From Pseudalkalibacillus hwajinpoensis (GTDB lineage: Bacteria > Bacillota > Bacilli > Bacillales > Guptibacillaceae), in NCBI RefSeq assembly GCF_039851965.1, contig NZ_CP156675.1:248001-312000 (forward strand): 64,000 nucleotides of DNA. The letters run 5' to 3'. The translations under genes and the position numbers were made by a program. Below, in pieces: positions 1-9,213 of the stretch. Under the pieces are notes generated by a model that saw only the letters and a list, made by a program, of their open reading frames with translations, searched no databases and was not told the DNA's origin. The stretch's first letter is position 1. Every line of letters starts with the position of its first letter.

Positions 1-1128
1 AGAGTTGCCGATGTTTTGTATTTCAGGTGCAGACCACTCGTAGTCAAGCGATCTTAATAAAACCGCATATCCGACCATAGAACTTAAAGGGGTTTTTAAA
101 TCATGTGATAAACCGGCAATCCAATCTTCTCTCATCTTTATTAACTTTTCATTATGTCTTTTGTTCTCTTGCAACTTGTTTGTAAGAATTCCTAAAGATT
201 CATGGATCGCAGAAAAAACACGTGGAAAGCGCATTTTTCTTCCTTTTTTCAGTCCTGATGGCTTCTTCAATTGGTTGTTTGCTAAATTTTCAATCCATTC
301 AAGCATATGGAGAATTGGAATTCCCCACCGTCTTGCATGATAGTAAGAGAGCAGTACCAAGCAGATGAGTACACATAGCAGGAAGATACTCAAATTTATA
401 AGGACAGAGACTCCAAGTTCATTATCTAAAGAGTTTGCGGTATATGCCCCTTCCCTAGGCGCCCCCAGTACAACAGTATTGTCTGAAATTGATGTTGTCG
501 CAATGTCGTAGTGCTTGTTACTTACTGGTGTTGCTTCGCTTATGATTTCTTCATTAGTTAATTTTTGAGGTTGATTAAAACTGTCTACAATATCTCCTGT
601 TTGATCGTAGACTATATACCAAGCCTTGTCCTCTTGAAGGGTATTCTGGAAGGAAGAAGAACTTAAGGTTTCAGCATTTCTTACGGTGTTTATAAGCTGC
701 TCGCTGATTGAGGGATAGCCGTATAAAGCCATAAGCTCCTCATTTATCATCCAAGACTTAAACTTGTAAGGGGAGTCAAAATCTTTTGTATTTATATTAA
801 TTAAATCATGCATAGAGTAGTAGTTTTGCACCTCATCGGGCGTTTTTAAAGAGTTAACAACGTCCCCATTTTGGACATCAATAACTTGAAGCCATCCGTG
901 ATTTTGGTTAATGTTTTCTTTTATATCCTCACTAAACTCCACACTGTTATTTTTTGTGTTTACATTTCCTTCTATGTAATCGTTTGTTGCCCGGGTAAAA
1001 TCTGAATTGTATTCTTGTTGACTTAAGGTTTGATATAGGTAGAAAAAGAAAACACTGATGAGGATTGTACATAAAATTAAGAAAAAAATATGTTGCAAAA
1101 TAAATTGTGAGGTTAGTTTATTGTGCAT
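1..1128 (-). CDS. Sensor histidine kinase, C-terminus beyond window edge
   Basis: Membrane-bound sensor kinase that would autophosphorylate on His and pass the phosphate to the regulator encoded just upstream. The visible 376 codons start at an ATG and show an N-terminal membrane segment (about residues 8-28), an extracellular sensor region of about 200 residues, a second membrane segment (about 230-255), a linker, and an H-box reading LSHDLKTPLSSM near residues 342-353. The ATPase domain lies outside the window. The start overlaps the regulator's stop by 16 bases, so the two are translationally coupled. The extracellular region is long, so this is not the short-loop (BceS-like) class of sensor. 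The signal sensed is unknown. Confidence 0.9.
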   Translation of the reverse strand, partial: MHNKLTSQFILQHIFFLILCTILISVFFFYLYQTLSQQEYNSDFTRATNDYIEGNVNTKNNSVEFSEDIKENINQNHGWLQVIDVQNGDVVNSLKTPDEVQNYYSMHDLININTKDFDSPYKFKSWMINEELMALYGYPSISEQLINTVRNAETLSSSSFQNTLQEDKAWYIVYDQTGDIVDSFNQPQKLTNEEIISEATPVSNKHYDIATTSISDNTVVLGAPREGAYTANSLDNELGVSVLINLSIFLLCVLICLVLLSYYHARRWGIPILHMLEWIENLANNQLKKPSGLKKGRKMRFPRVFSAIHESLGILTNKLQENKRHNEKLIKMREDWIAGLSHDLKTPLSSMVGYAVLLRSLDYEWSAPEIQNIGNS

Positions 1129-1844
1129 TCTGCCTTCACCATCTTATATCCTAATCCTCTAACTGTTTTCAAAAATATCGGTTTAGAAGGATTGGGTTCA
1201 ATCTTATCCCTCAGCTTGTGAATATGTACAATAATTGTATTATCATCTATAAAATTTCCTTTACTTCCCCAAACCTGTTCATATATCTGATCCTTTGTTA
1301 ACACTCGCCCTGAGTTTTCGCAAAAAAATACAAGCAGTTGATACAGTTGTGCTGAACACTCCCTAGTCTCTCCTTCAACAATCAACTCTGCAGCTTTTTT
1401 ATTTACTTTAAAATAGCCAAAGTCTATTCCTTCATCCTGTTCATGTTTTTTAGGTTTTGTATATATTGTGCGTTTTAAAATTGCTTTAGCTCTTGCCACA
1501 ATTTCTAACGGATTAAAAGGCTTCGTTATGTAATCATCTGCCCCAAAAGCAAACCCTGTTAATTTATTAAAATCTGTATCTTTTGCTGTCAAAAAGAAAA
1601 CGGGAGCGTCGGACGCATCTCTTACCGAAGGTAAGATCTCAAATCCAGATTTACCTGGGAGCATTACATCTAAAAGAATTAAGTCGAAACTATATTTTTT
1701 CACTAAATCTAGGGCATCTTCTGCATTGGTACATAGGGTCAAGTTTGTAAAATTTTCTTTTTGAAAGGTGAGACGTAGCATTTCTAAAATATCTTCATCA
1801 TCGTCTACTATTAAAATATTAGGTTGAATATCAATGTCCACCAT
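1113..1844 (-). CDS. OmpR/PhoB-family response regulator
   Basis: Two-component transcription factor of 243 residues. The receiver domain (about 8-125) has the acidic pocket VDDDED, the phosphoacceptor Asp59 in LLDVMLPG, and the conserved KPF lysine near residue 108. The C-terminal winged-helix DNA-binding domain (about 140-235) contains the typical VWG and VRGLGYKM motifs. It is cotranscribed with the downstream kinase and is divergent, across 94 bases, from an ABC-2 exporter operon, which makes that exporter its most likely target. This arrangement is typical of peptide- or envelope-stress detoxification modules, but the inducer cannot be read from the sequence. Confidence 0.93.
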   Translation of the reverse strand: MVDIDIQPNILIVDDDEDILEMLRLTFQKENFTNLTLCTNAEDALDLVKKYSFDLILLDVMLPGKSGFEILPSVRDASDAPVFFLTAKDTDFNKLTGFAFGADDYITKPFNPLEIVARAKAILKRTIYTKPKKHEQDEGIDFGYFKVNKKAAELIVEGETRECSAQLYQLLVFFCENSGRVLTKDQIYEQVWGSKGNFIDDNTIIVHIHKLRDKIEPNPSKPIFLKTVRGLGYKMVKAECTIN

Positions 1845-1938
1845 TTAACACCTCTTTTTCTAATTAATGTAATGTTAATCTAAATTACAGGTGCTGTAAA
1901 TCTTCTGATGCTACATTTTTAGTGAAGGAGGAATATTA

Positions 1939-2622
1939 ATGTGGGCAATATCTTTACAAGAATTAAAAGGATTATCTAAAGGAATAAGATCCATTATTAT
2001 TACAGCATTCATCACAGGGATCTCCTTATTGTTCGCTTATTTAGCACAAGAAAATGGAGAATTGATTGGAGGGATTAGTAAGGAAAGCGCCTATACCAGT
2101 GGGTTGTCAGTAGGTGTTATTTTCTTCGGCATTTTATTTGTGTTTATACTCTCTCACGATGCTATTAGTAAAGAGAGTCAAAATCGTACGATGAGGTTCA
2201 TAGTAACAAAAACCTCCAGAAAAAACATTATTCTGGCTAAAGCCATAGGTATTACCCTTTTCTGGATAGCTGTTGTTTTCCTTTCCGTAAGTGCCATTTC
2301 ACTAGTAGCAAAAATGTTTTTTATTAAAACATTTCTTCAATGCATTGTTTTCTTATTTTACGGGATTTCGATTACTCTGTTGGTCTCTACATTATGTAAA
2401 AAAGGGTCCCAATCTTTATTCATAGGGTTACTCGTATCACTTCTTTTACCAGCAGTTAGTTTCGCCACAATCTTTTGGGATAACATCTTTATTCAATGGG
2501 TTAAGTATTTAACCCCCTATTATTATATGGATTTGGGTTTAGGGTATTTAACAATTGTATTGGTTTTATCCCTTGGGCTCTTAGTTACTTCCTCCATTTT
2601 ATTTGAAAAGAGGGATTTATAA
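1939..2622 (+). CDS. ABC-2 type transporter permease
   Basis: Integral membrane subunit of 227 residues with about six hydrophobic segments, matching the ABC-2 permease pattern: an N-terminal segment at about 17-37, a pair at about 55-75 and 100-128, then 130-150, 157-180 and 198-220. The start ATG has a good GAAGGAGG site. The stop overlaps the ATG of the ATPase gene, so the two are translationally coupled and form one exporter. Being divergent from the two-component genes suggests induction by that regulator. The substrate could be a peptide antibiotic, lipid or drug. Confidence 0.85.
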   Translation: MWAISLQELKGLSKGIRSIIITAFITGISLLFAYLAQENGELIGGISKESAYTSGLSVGVIFFGILFVFILSHDAISKESQNRTMRFIVTKTSRKNIILAKAIGITLFWIAVVFLSVSAISLVAKMFFIKTFLQCIVFLFYGISITLLVSTLCKKGSQSLFIGLLVSLLLPAVSFATIFWDNIFIQWVKYLTPYYYMDLGLGYLTIVLVLSLGLLVTSSILFEKRDL

Positions 2623-3539
2623 TGACTATTATAAAAACCAACAATATAACAAAATCTTACAATGATAAGAAGGTGGTTAAAGACATCTCTCTAGAAGTAA
2701 AGGAACAAGAGATTTTTGGATTTTTAGGCCGTAATGGGGCTGGGAAAAGCACCTTTATTAATATGATTACCGGCATTATTTTACCCACTTCTGGTACCTT
2801 TGAATTGTTAGGGGAAACCGATCTGAATGTAGTCAAGAAAAAAATAGGGGTCTTGCCGGATTATTCAACCTTTTACGACTCTTTGAGTGCTTTAGACCAT
2901 TTGAAATTTTATAGTAAAATTCAAGGGGTAAAACCTTCAAAAGAATATCTTATGGAAACTCTAGATCTAGTAGGACTCACAGGTAATGAAAAGCAAAAAG
3001 TAGGAAAATTCTCATTTGGAATGAAAAAGAAATTAGGGATCGCTCAAGCTATCGTAAACAAGCCCGAGTTGCTCTTCTTGGATGAACCCACTTCAGGAGT
3101 AGATGCAGAGTCAGCGATTCAGATCAAGCAATTGATAAAGAAACTAAATGAAGAAGGCCGGACTATTTTTATGACCTCTCACAATTTAAATGAAGTCGAA
3201 GAAATTTGTTCCCAAATTGCTATTATGAGCGATGGAGAAATTCGTTCAGAAGGAACATTACGGGAAATTAAAAGCAATTACACCACCTCATTATTAGCTA
3301 AGGTTAAAGTCCAGCCAATCATAAAACAGCCTGTTCAAAAAGAAATTTCTACATTCTTAGAAACGAATTTCAGTAAATTTCGTTGGGATAGTAACTACTT
3401 AACAGTAGAAATTGGAAATGAAAATGAAATTCCTGTGATACTCAGAACGTTAATGCAGAGTAAGGTGGATATCTTTGAAGTGAAAGTCATTGAACCGTCA
3501 TTGGAAGAGGTTTTCCTAGAAAAGAAGATCGCTATATAA
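2622..3539 (+). CDS. ABC transporter ATP-binding protein
   Basis: Nucleotide-binding subunit, 305 residues, energising the permease encoded just upstream. Walker A is GRNGAGKST at 36-44, the signature is SFGMKKKLG near 131-139, Walker B is LLFLDEPTSG at 150-159, and the H-loop lies in MTSHNLNE. The C-terminal extension of about 85 residues after the core is common in CcmA/DrrA-type exporters. The ATG overlaps the permease stop. No function beyond export can be assigned. Confidence 0.92.
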   Translation: MTIIKTNNITKSYNDKKVVKDISLEVKEQEIFGFLGRNGAGKSTFINMITGIILPTSGTFELLGETDLNVVKKKIGVLPDYSTFYDSLSALDHLKFYSKIQGVKPSKEYLMETLDLVGLTGNEKQKVGKFSFGMKKKLGIAQAIVNKPELLFLDEPTSGVDAESAIQIKQLIKKLNEEGRTIFMTSHNLNEVEEICSQIAIMSDGEIRSEGTLREIKSNYTTSLLAKVKVQPIIKQPVQKEISTFLETNFSKFRWDSNYLTVEIGNENEIPVILRTLMQSKVDIFEVKVIEPSLEEVFLEKKIAI

Positions 3540-3557
3540 CTAAGAGGAGGATTGGAT

Positions 3558-3734
3558 ATGCGAGGGATAATTTTTTTGTTGGAGCTTTTATTTCTTTTGT
3601 CTGTAGTGGGATTAATAGCTTCTTCACTTGGATTGGAAGTCCTAAAAGATTGGAAAGTAACCTTAATTATTACGGCTGGGGCCTTATTTTTAATTACGAC
3701 GATATTAAGAAAACAATACAAAAGCTCAACTTAG
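3558..3734 (+). CDS. Small two-helix membrane protein of the ABC operon
   Basis: A 58-residue protein with two hydrophobic segments (about 3-24 and 34-50) and a basic C-terminus. ATG 3558 was chosen because GAGGAGG lies eight bases upstream; the in-frame TTG at 3552 would be too close to that site. It follows the ATPase by 18 bases and precedes a strong hairpin terminator, so it is probably the third gene of the exporter operon. No family was recognised. It could be an accessory subunit. Confidence 0.6.
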   Translation: MRGIIFLLELLFLLSVVGLIASSLGLEVLKDWKVTLIITAGALFLITTILRKQYKSST

Positions 3735-3752
3735 CATCCTTACAGAAATAAA

Positions 3753-3790
3753 GCGAGAAAGCCTACAGTTTTAATCGTGGGCTTTCTCGC
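3753..3790 (+). terminator. Rho-independent terminator after ABC operon
   Basis: Near-perfect hairpin with arms GCGAGAAAGCC and GGGCTTTCTCGC, followed by a T-rich stretch. It closes the exporter operon and lies just past the 3' end of the convergent small membrane ORF at 3800-3901. Confidence 0.85.
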
Positions 3791-3799
3791 TCGTCTCTT

Positions 3800-3901
3800 T
3801 TATAGGAAAAAAATCTGGTGGCCCCATCTAAAAATGACAAAGAAAAAAATGATAACGACTATCACACTCACGGTTTGCCACCAATGTTCAAAAATCTTCA
3901 T
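3800..3901 (-). CDS. Putative 33-residue membrane peptide
   Basis: ATG-started ORF of 33 residues: an amphipathic N-terminus (KIFEHWWQ), a continuous hydrophobic helix of about 16 residues, then RWGH and a hydrophobic tail. The upstream AAAAGAAG is only a weak ribosome site. It is convergent with the exporter operon. Its composition resembles small single-span peptides, including type I toxins and sporulation peptides, but no family is recognised and it may be a chance ORF. Confidence 0.3.
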   Translation of the reverse strand: MKIFEHWWQTVSVIVVIIFFFVIFRWGHQIFFL

Positions 3902-3936
3902 AATTTATTACTTCTTTTGAAGTTGTTGGTTGGTAC

Positions 3937-4143
3937 ATGAACTCAGGTATTCAACCAAACAATTTCGAAGACTGGGCTAAATATGAAGGTGATAGACGTT
4001 ATTTAGAAGATTGGCAGCTATCCCTTCTTAAAAGTTGGGATTGTGGAAGGGATTCAATAGAAATCATAAATGTTATGAAAAGTATCGTGCTGGAGTTTAA
4101 AAACGTTCATAGCTCCCTTTGCAATAGGCTAGAAATAAGCTAA
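3937..4143 (+). CDS. Hypothetical protein, 68 residues
   Basis: Soluble, acidic, Trp-containing ORF with no recognised family. No convincing Shine-Dalgarno sequence precedes the ATG, so it may be a remnant or a chance ORF. The N-terminal FEDWAKYEGDRRYLEDWQL looks protein-like rather than random. Low confidence. Confidence 0.28.
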   Translation: MNSGIQPNNFEDWAKYEGDRRYLEDWQLSLLKSWDCGRDSIEIINVMKSIVLEFKNVHSSLCNRLEIS

Positions 4144-4209
4144 AACACTGTTTGGATTAATAAAATTGTAGGCATGAGGATTGTTGAGGAAGATGAAAGG
4201 GGGATTTGG

Positions 4210-4440
4210 TTGAAAATTTTACGATACGTTCTATCAATAGCAACTTTTACACTTGCTGTTTATGGATTGATTACAAGTAATTTTGAGTTTAATCATATTA
4301 TGATATTTCTTTTAGGACTTACAATGTTGATTATAGGAATAGAAGAATTTCAGAAAGAAAGAAAAGCAATTGGAATGTTACTTGTTGGTGTTTTCATATT
4401 CTCCTTATTTGTATCAATCGAGGGGTTTTTATTAAGCTAA
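4210..4440 (+). CDS. DUF3953 / YczI-like small membrane protein
   Basis: A 76-residue membrane protein with three hydrophobic helices, resembling the Bacillus YczI family (DUF3953), whose function is unknown. TTG 4210 is preferred because GAAAGGGGGA sits at the right distance; the in-frame ATG at 4174 lacks a site and would add a charged leader. The sequence contains the family-like segment LIIGIEEFQKERK. It appears to be a lone gene. Confidence 0.6.
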   Translation: MKILRYVLSIATFTLAVYGLITSNFEFNHIMIFLLGLTMLIIGIEEFQKERKAIGMLLVGVFIFSLFVSIEGFLLS

Positions 4441-4542
4441 AGGGAGCAAATCTGGAAGATGACCACCAACGTTTAATGCTTAGTATAAATACACTTTAGT
4501 TCGGCGCTAAAATGTGAATAGTTTTTTTCAAAAATATAAGGA

Positions 4543-4803
4543 GTGATCTATATCTATTTAATGCAAATTGTATTATTTCTTCTTCCAGCAGTTGCTCTTT
4601 TATTAGGTGGGTTAGGATATTTTATTTTTAAAAATTTATATGTAGCCCCTTTGATCGTTATAATAACAGCAAGCATTTCAGTATACACTGTGTTTAATTC
4701 TTCATTTTGGATATGGGTAGTTATTTACACTTTGGTATCATTTTTGGCAGGATTATTTGTTAAACTACTTTCTTCAAAAAGGCAGACATCAAATACCTAT
4801 TAA
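4543..4803 (+). CDS. DUF2651-like small membrane protein
   Basis: An 86-residue protein with three strongly hydrophobic segments, resembling small Bacillus membrane proteins of the YbeF/DUF2651 type (assignment from memory, tentative). The start is a GTG or one of the following codons placed just after an AAGGAG site. The stop is followed at once by a copy of a short dispersed repeat (AACAATCGGGAG ... TTGAATAAG) and then a terminator. Function unknown. Confidence 0.5.
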   Translation: MIYIYLMQIVLFLLPAVALLLGGLGYFIFKNLYVAPLIVIITASISVYTVFNSSFWIWVVIYTLVSFLAGLFVKLLSSKRQTSNTY

Positions 4804-4832
4804 ACAATCGGGAGTTTAATTGAATAAGAGGT

Positions 4833-4882
4833 AGAGTCAGGAAAAAGGTTTTATCTTTGTAAATCCGCATTTTCCTGACTCT
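4833..4882 (+). terminator. Hairpin terminator
   Basis: Perfect 13-base arms AGAGTCAGGAAAA and TTTTCCTGACTCT around a 24-base loop. The A and T runs at the inner ends of the arms are unusual for a terminator, so this may instead be a small inverted-repeat element. Confidence 0.55.
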
Positions 4883-5040
4883 AGACACTACCCCTACTTA
4901 TGTAAAGGACATTTAAAAAAAGCTAAGCAGCACTATTTAAAGGGTGAGTCTTGTAAGAAGCAGGGGTCAGTCTTATCATTCCAAGAGGCACCCTTTTTAC
5001 AATTAGCTTTTTGGATCCATGATTATAATTAAACGGCAAA

Positions 5041-6504
5041 TTATCCTCTTTCATTAATTTCATAAGCTGTTCGTATTCCTGACTCAATTGCCCCTTCTAT
5101 CCACCCATGAAAGGAAGAAGTGTGCTCTCCTGCAAAATGCAACCTACCTTCAGGTTGACGAATGACCTCGGAAAACTTTTCTCCCTGGCCCGGGAGGAAG
5201 AGAGTAAAAGCCCCACCGGAATATTGATTTAAGGTCCAATTATATGAAAACGCCTGCATGTATTCTTTATATACAATATTCCCATAGATTTTGGCCAAAT
5301 CGTCCAGCAATTCACGTACCATCTCGTTATGGGGTAAACCAGCCCAAAGGATCGCATCTTGTCCCCAACTATAACTTGCCAATAAAACCGCTGGACCAGC
5401 GGAACCTATTCCGTGACTTGGAATATAAGAAAACCTTGAAGGAAGATCCGTTACGGCATTTCCTACCCCTGCCTTCTCCCAAAAGCGATGTCGAAATTCT
5501 ATGCCGATTTTAACGGCAGGAAGGTTTATAAGTTCTCGTATAATCTGCCGTTTCTCAAAGGATATAGAGTTATAAGGGAAGACATCTATATATTGAAATA
5601 CAGAAAAAGGAACGGTGACAATTGCATAATCTCCCTCGTACTGATGCCACCTGCCAGTTATAAGATCTATTGCTTGGATTTTTACACCATTGTCCATCTG
5701 ATAAATTTTATCCACTTTTCGGTTCAATCGAATATTATGCTGCAGCTCCTTCATAAAGGATAAGGGTAATTGATCATTCCCTCCGTCAATCTCGAAAAAC
5801 CTCACCGTTTTACTAAAAATCGGATAAATAATATCTGTTAAAATATCCACAAAGGAAAATCCCGGAAACCCTTCAAGTCCTAACATGACACCTATGCTCC
5901 TTATTGCGGAAGTCGATAAAGGTCTCCCAATAGGATTAAACTCAAGAAACTCGCCCATGGAATACTCTGCATATTGTGCTTTTAGCTTCTCCTGTTCCTC
6001 CGGGGTACTATTTGAATAAAGTTCTATAAATGGTTGAGTAGCCTCCAAAAAAAGCTCGATGGCGGTTTTACCTTTTTCATTTTCATTAACTGGGAAGTTT
6101 AAAATATCAGGGTTTTCCTCGTACATTTTCCTTGTAGTTAAAACATTATTTACATAAATCAAATCGACAGGTGAGGAATTAATGAAAGGATTAATAGGCA
6201 ATTGAAAACGTCTTATATATTCAAACACCAATTCGTGATTATCAGGGATTCTCATTGCTCCTACATCTAAATAATTACCTGAAGTAAACGGATGCCTTAC
6301 TGTATAAACCCTCCCTCCAATACGATCATTACCTTCTAATATGATCACATGATTACCGGCTTCTTTAAGCAAAGAAGCAGCAACAAGACCAGCCATCCCC
6401 CCTCCTATAATAAGAACTTTTTTGGGACGGGACTTTTTTTCTAATCCTTTTTTTATAAATCTAAGCATATCATTTGGGTAACCTAATTTGCCGAGCTCTT
6501 TCAA
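5041..6504 (-). CDS. Flavin monoamine oxidase family protein (YobN-like)
   Basis: FAD-dependent amine or L-amino-acid oxidase of 487 residues, catalysing oxidative deamination with release of H2O2. The N-terminal Rossmann dinucleotide fold has IIGGGMAGLVAA at about 32-43 followed by the GDP-mannose-type motif RIGGRVYT. The C-terminal FAD-covering motif is HFAGEHTSSFHGWIEGA. Length and motifs match Bacillus YobN, about 490-500 residues. The start ATG has a GGGGGA-rich site. It is monocistronic, with no obvious substrate-linked neighbours. The substrate (aromatic amine or amino acid) cannot be decided from sequence. Confidence 0.88.
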   Translation of the reverse strand: MKELGKLGYPNDMLRFIKKGLEKKSRPKKVLIIGGGMAGLVAASLLKEAGNHVIILEGNDRIGGRVYTVRHPFTSGNYLDVGAMRIPDNHELVFEYIRRFQLPINPFINSSPVDLIYVNNVLTTRKMYEENPDILNFPVNENEKGKTAIELFLEATQPFIELYSNSTPEEQEKLKAQYAEYSMGEFLEFNPIGRPLSTSAIRSIGVMLGLEGFPGFSFVDILTDIIYPIFSKTVRFFEIDGGNDQLPLSFMKELQHNIRLNRKVDKIYQMDNGVKIQAIDLITGRWHQYEGDYAIVTVPFSVFQYIDVFPYNSISFEKRQIIRELINLPAVKIGIEFRHRFWEKAGVGNAVTDLPSRFSYIPSHGIGSAGPAVLLASYSWGQDAILWAGLPHNEMVRELLDDLAKIYGNIVYKEYMQAFSYNWTLNQYSGGAFTLFLPGQGEKFSEVIRQPEGRLHFAGEHTSSFHGWIEGAIESGIRTAYEINERG

Positions 6505-6954
6505 AAATTCTCCCCCTTTCTCTAATCCATTTATATGGGGGGAAGAGTATTTTTATTTAGACATTCTTACTCAAAGATTATGTAAGAAAAGAATGGGTAG
6601 TTACGCTCGCTCCCCTATGGGTTAAGAAGTTAATTTCTATTTTTGAACCTCTAATTGTTTCCAAAAAATTTATTTTACTAAATAAGTTGAAGTGTAGAAT
6701 ATTGACAGACCTAGTTATTGCTTTTGGGTGTATCCGTAAAAAATACTTCTGCTATTGAATTCTATAGGTCAATGGGGATGATAACAAAAAGTAGAAAAAT
6801 GGAGAGTATCTTTAACTGACGAAGGCGTTAGTTATAAATTTATTCGAAGATATCTTGAAATCAAGTCTTTCAGTATAGGAGGCAATACATTAAGTCATTA
6901 AAAGAAGGATAAATAACTTTAGACAATTAAGATAAAGCAGGAGGGATCGGAGAA

Positions 6955-7029
6955 ATGGATATTCGCTTTGTTAAAAGCTCAGATTATTATGTTCTTCCAC
7001 CTTTAATTAACGAATGGCGGGGTGGCAGG
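6955..7029 (+). pseudogene. N-terminal fragment of a GNAT acetyltransferase
   Basis: A good site (GGAGGGATCGGAGAA) and ATG start an ORF whose first 24 codons read MDIRFVKSSDYYVLPPLINE then WRGGR. This matches the N-terminus of a Bacillus GNAT acetyltransferase family (recalled as LINEWWGGR). Similarity stops abruptly after GGR, where unrelated, RNA-like sequence begins. The rest of the gene is missing, so this is an interrupted remnant. Confidence 0.5.
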
Positions 7030-7240
7030 GGCAGAACGGAGGCTGAAGCCATAGTTAAGGTATGCCTCACGGCTGATACGGTGAGAATCGTTCTTTGAGA
7101 TAGGAACTGACGAACTTCCAAAGGTAAGGGTCTAAATTTTTCAACATAAGGAAACTTATGTGTCATCTTACGATGACGTGAGTGGTGTGGAGCAGGGGAA
7201 AAGCCGGAGATAACCTCAAACGCTTACCTATTGCTAACTT
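7030..7240 (+). other. Probable 5' fragment of a group II intron
   Basis: Non-coding segment containing strings I associate with 5' domains of Bacillales group II introns: GGTGAGAATC, GGCGAACTTC-like TGACGAACTTCCAAAGGTA, CATCTTACGATGACGTGA and GGTGTGGAGCAGGGGAAAAG. It begins exactly where the acetyltransferase homology stops, as expected of an insertion. No intron-encoded reverse transcriptase or domain V/VI follows, so only a truncated piece would remain. The identification is from memory of the pattern, not an alignment. Confidence 0.42.
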
Positions 7241-7437
7241 AACTGTAGTATAGATAAGCTTTTTTGTAGAAAATCATTGAGTTCTTGGGGTTTAGATATT
7301 TCTAGAGACCCTTTATGAAGGTTGAAGGGCTTATATATTATGGAATTAAAGAAAGCCTGTCATTTCATTCATAACTAAATTTCAATTTCGATGTTGATAG
7401 TGAAACAATTCCTGGCATATAGTTTTATTAAAAAGGT

Positions 7438-8352
7438 GTGAATGCTGTGGCCTTAATGTTTGATAGAGATCGATTTGTGGATGAGCGTTATTTAAGTGTG
7501 AGTGTAAAAAATAAAGGGCTGAATTATGGTTTGGGTTGCATAGATGGAATTCGAGCTTTTTGGAATGAGCAGAAAAATCAATTGTTTATTTTTCGATTAG
7601 AAGATCACTTGAAAAGATTCCACGGCTCTGGAAAGAGTTTGTTTATTAGCATCCCCTATTCTGTAAAGCAATTGTCTTCCATAACCAAACAATTGCTTTT
7701 GTTAAACCGGGTCACTCAGGATGTTTACATACGACCGATTTGTTTTAAGGGAGCGAATACTTTACGTCCCGATATAAATGACCCGTTTAATCATCTGGCT
7801 ATCTATACAGACCTTACGGAATATGAAGCGAAGCCATTTTTAAAAGTATGTATATCCTCTTGGACTAGAATAGGAAGTAATATGATTCCTCCCCAAGCCA
7901 AACCTTCAGCGGGGTACATGAACTCTGCACTGGCGATCAATGAAGCTGTTATGAATGGTTATGATGAAGCTCTCTTCTTAACAAAAGAGGGGAATGTCAG
8001 TGAAGGCTCTGCAGAGAATATATTTATTGTCCGTGGGGGTATGGTTCTTACCCCTCCTTTATCAGATGATATCCTTCCTGGGATTACTAGGGATACGGTT
8101 GCTAAGATCTTAAACAAAGAGTTAAATATACCAATCCTTGAACAAAGTATGACAAGGGTTGAATTATATGAGGCAGATGAAGTGTTTTTAACGGGAACGG
8201 CTATTGGAATTAAGCCAGTAGTAGAGATTGATCGAAGGGTGATTGGGAAAGGGAAAATAGGCTCGGTTACTTCAAAAGTTCAACAAATCTACAATCAAAT
8301 CGTTCGTGGGGAAATGCCATTTTATAGGAATTACTGCTATCCCTTATATTAG
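7438..8352 (+). CDS. Class IV PLP aminotransferase (IlvE / ADC-lyase fold)
   Basis: Branched-chain-type aminotransferase or related fold-type IV PLP enzyme, 304 residues. The PLP-binding Lys155 lies in QAKPSAGYMNSALA, and the family motif EGNVSEGSAENIF (about 184-196) contributes substrate and phosphate contacts. Late motifs ADEVFLTGTAIGI and the Arg-rich N-terminal region are also typical. It lacks the extra N-terminal segment of larger IlvE forms. It is a lone gene after a long intergenic stretch. It could be a branched-chain aminotransferase, D-amino-acid transaminase or aminodeoxychorismate lyase; the KPSAGYMNS context and ARPxxFRG-like IRPICFKG favour branched-chain type. GTG 7438 or a nearby in-frame GTG or ATG could be the start. 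Confidence 0.85.
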   Translation: MNAVALMFDRDRFVDERYLSVSVKNKGLNYGLGCIDGIRAFWNEQKNQLFIFRLEDHLKRFHGSGKSLFISIPYSVKQLSSITKQLLLLNRVTQDVYIRPICFKGANTLRPDINDPFNHLAIYTDLTEYEAKPFLKVCISSWTRIGSNMIPPQAKPSAGYMNSALAINEAVMNGYDEALFLTKEGNVSEGSAENIFIVRGGMVLTPPLSDDILPGITRDTVAKILNKELNIPILEQSMTRVELYEADEVFLTGTAIGIKPVVEIDRRVIGKGKIGSVTSKVQQIYNQIVRGEMPFYRNYCYPLY

Positions 8353-9213
8353 AATGCTGTAATCTTTTAATAGCCTTTTTCTTTGTTCCAGAATAATAGC
8401 TAATAGGAGCGTTTAGTTTTTAATTAAAAAAAGATAGCAATAAATACTTTGTTTTTTCTGATTATCTTGAGCTCAAATCTTCCATAAAAGAGACGATTAC
8501 CTAAAATTTAATAATTGTTTCCTTATGGGTACCCTGCCTATGTACTAAAGAAGCCTAATTGCTCCACCAGTTATGGAAGACCATTTCGGAGGTTCACCTT
8601 CTAAAAGTAAAGATAATGAAATCCAAACTATTGGGAATAAATTTGTGGCTACGAATGCCCAAACAATACGGTTCCTCATAATTAAATTTCCAAGTTTAAA
8701 ATGTCCTTCTTTATTACATTCATGGTAATAGCCTAAAAGAATAATTAACAAGAGTAGGTTATAATAAAAGGCTGAATCTCAAGTATGTCTTGAATTCGAG
8801 TCTTCAACCATTGGGAGCGTTTGCTAAAAAAAAGTAAGCCCTCTATGTAGGTCTAGGGAGTTATTAAAATATGAACTATTCAAATTTTATGCATTGTATT
8901 ATTTTGATCAATTAATGAAAAAACTTCCTGTACACTTTTTGATAGAGAAGTAAATGGAAGGGGAATTCAACTCAACATGTGGACAACCTTGTAATGATTA
9001 TCTAAACAGACAGAATACTAACCTGTAAAAATAACGGGTGAAGTATGTCTATTTTTAAATCATTAACAAGGGGCGCTTGGTGTGTTAATTCCTAAGAACA
9101 CAGGCGGATACCTTTGTATCTGCTTTTTTGTGTTTTAAGGAAATTTTACATCTCTAATAAACACACCTTTGTATCCTGAAAATTGTTTTTTTGCTAATGG
9201 AGGGGATTTTTAG
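8353..9213. other. Intergenic region with short repeats and a weak ORF
   Basis: About 860 bases without a confident gene. A minus-strand ORF (8545-8751) contains a 44-residue hydrophobic stretch from an internal ATG and may be a membrane-protein remnant. Three short stretches around GGAGCGTTT or GGGGCGCTTGG (near 8405, 8814, 9070) resemble the dispersed GGGCGC-type repeat seen elsewhere. A hairpin with arms GATAC and GTATC followed by a T run (about 9098-9135) may terminate transcription. Confidence 0.45.

Noticed and set aside
3395..3721. 108-residue minus ORF opposite the ABC ATPase end
   Set aside because: Shadow of the real plus-strand genes; no start signal.
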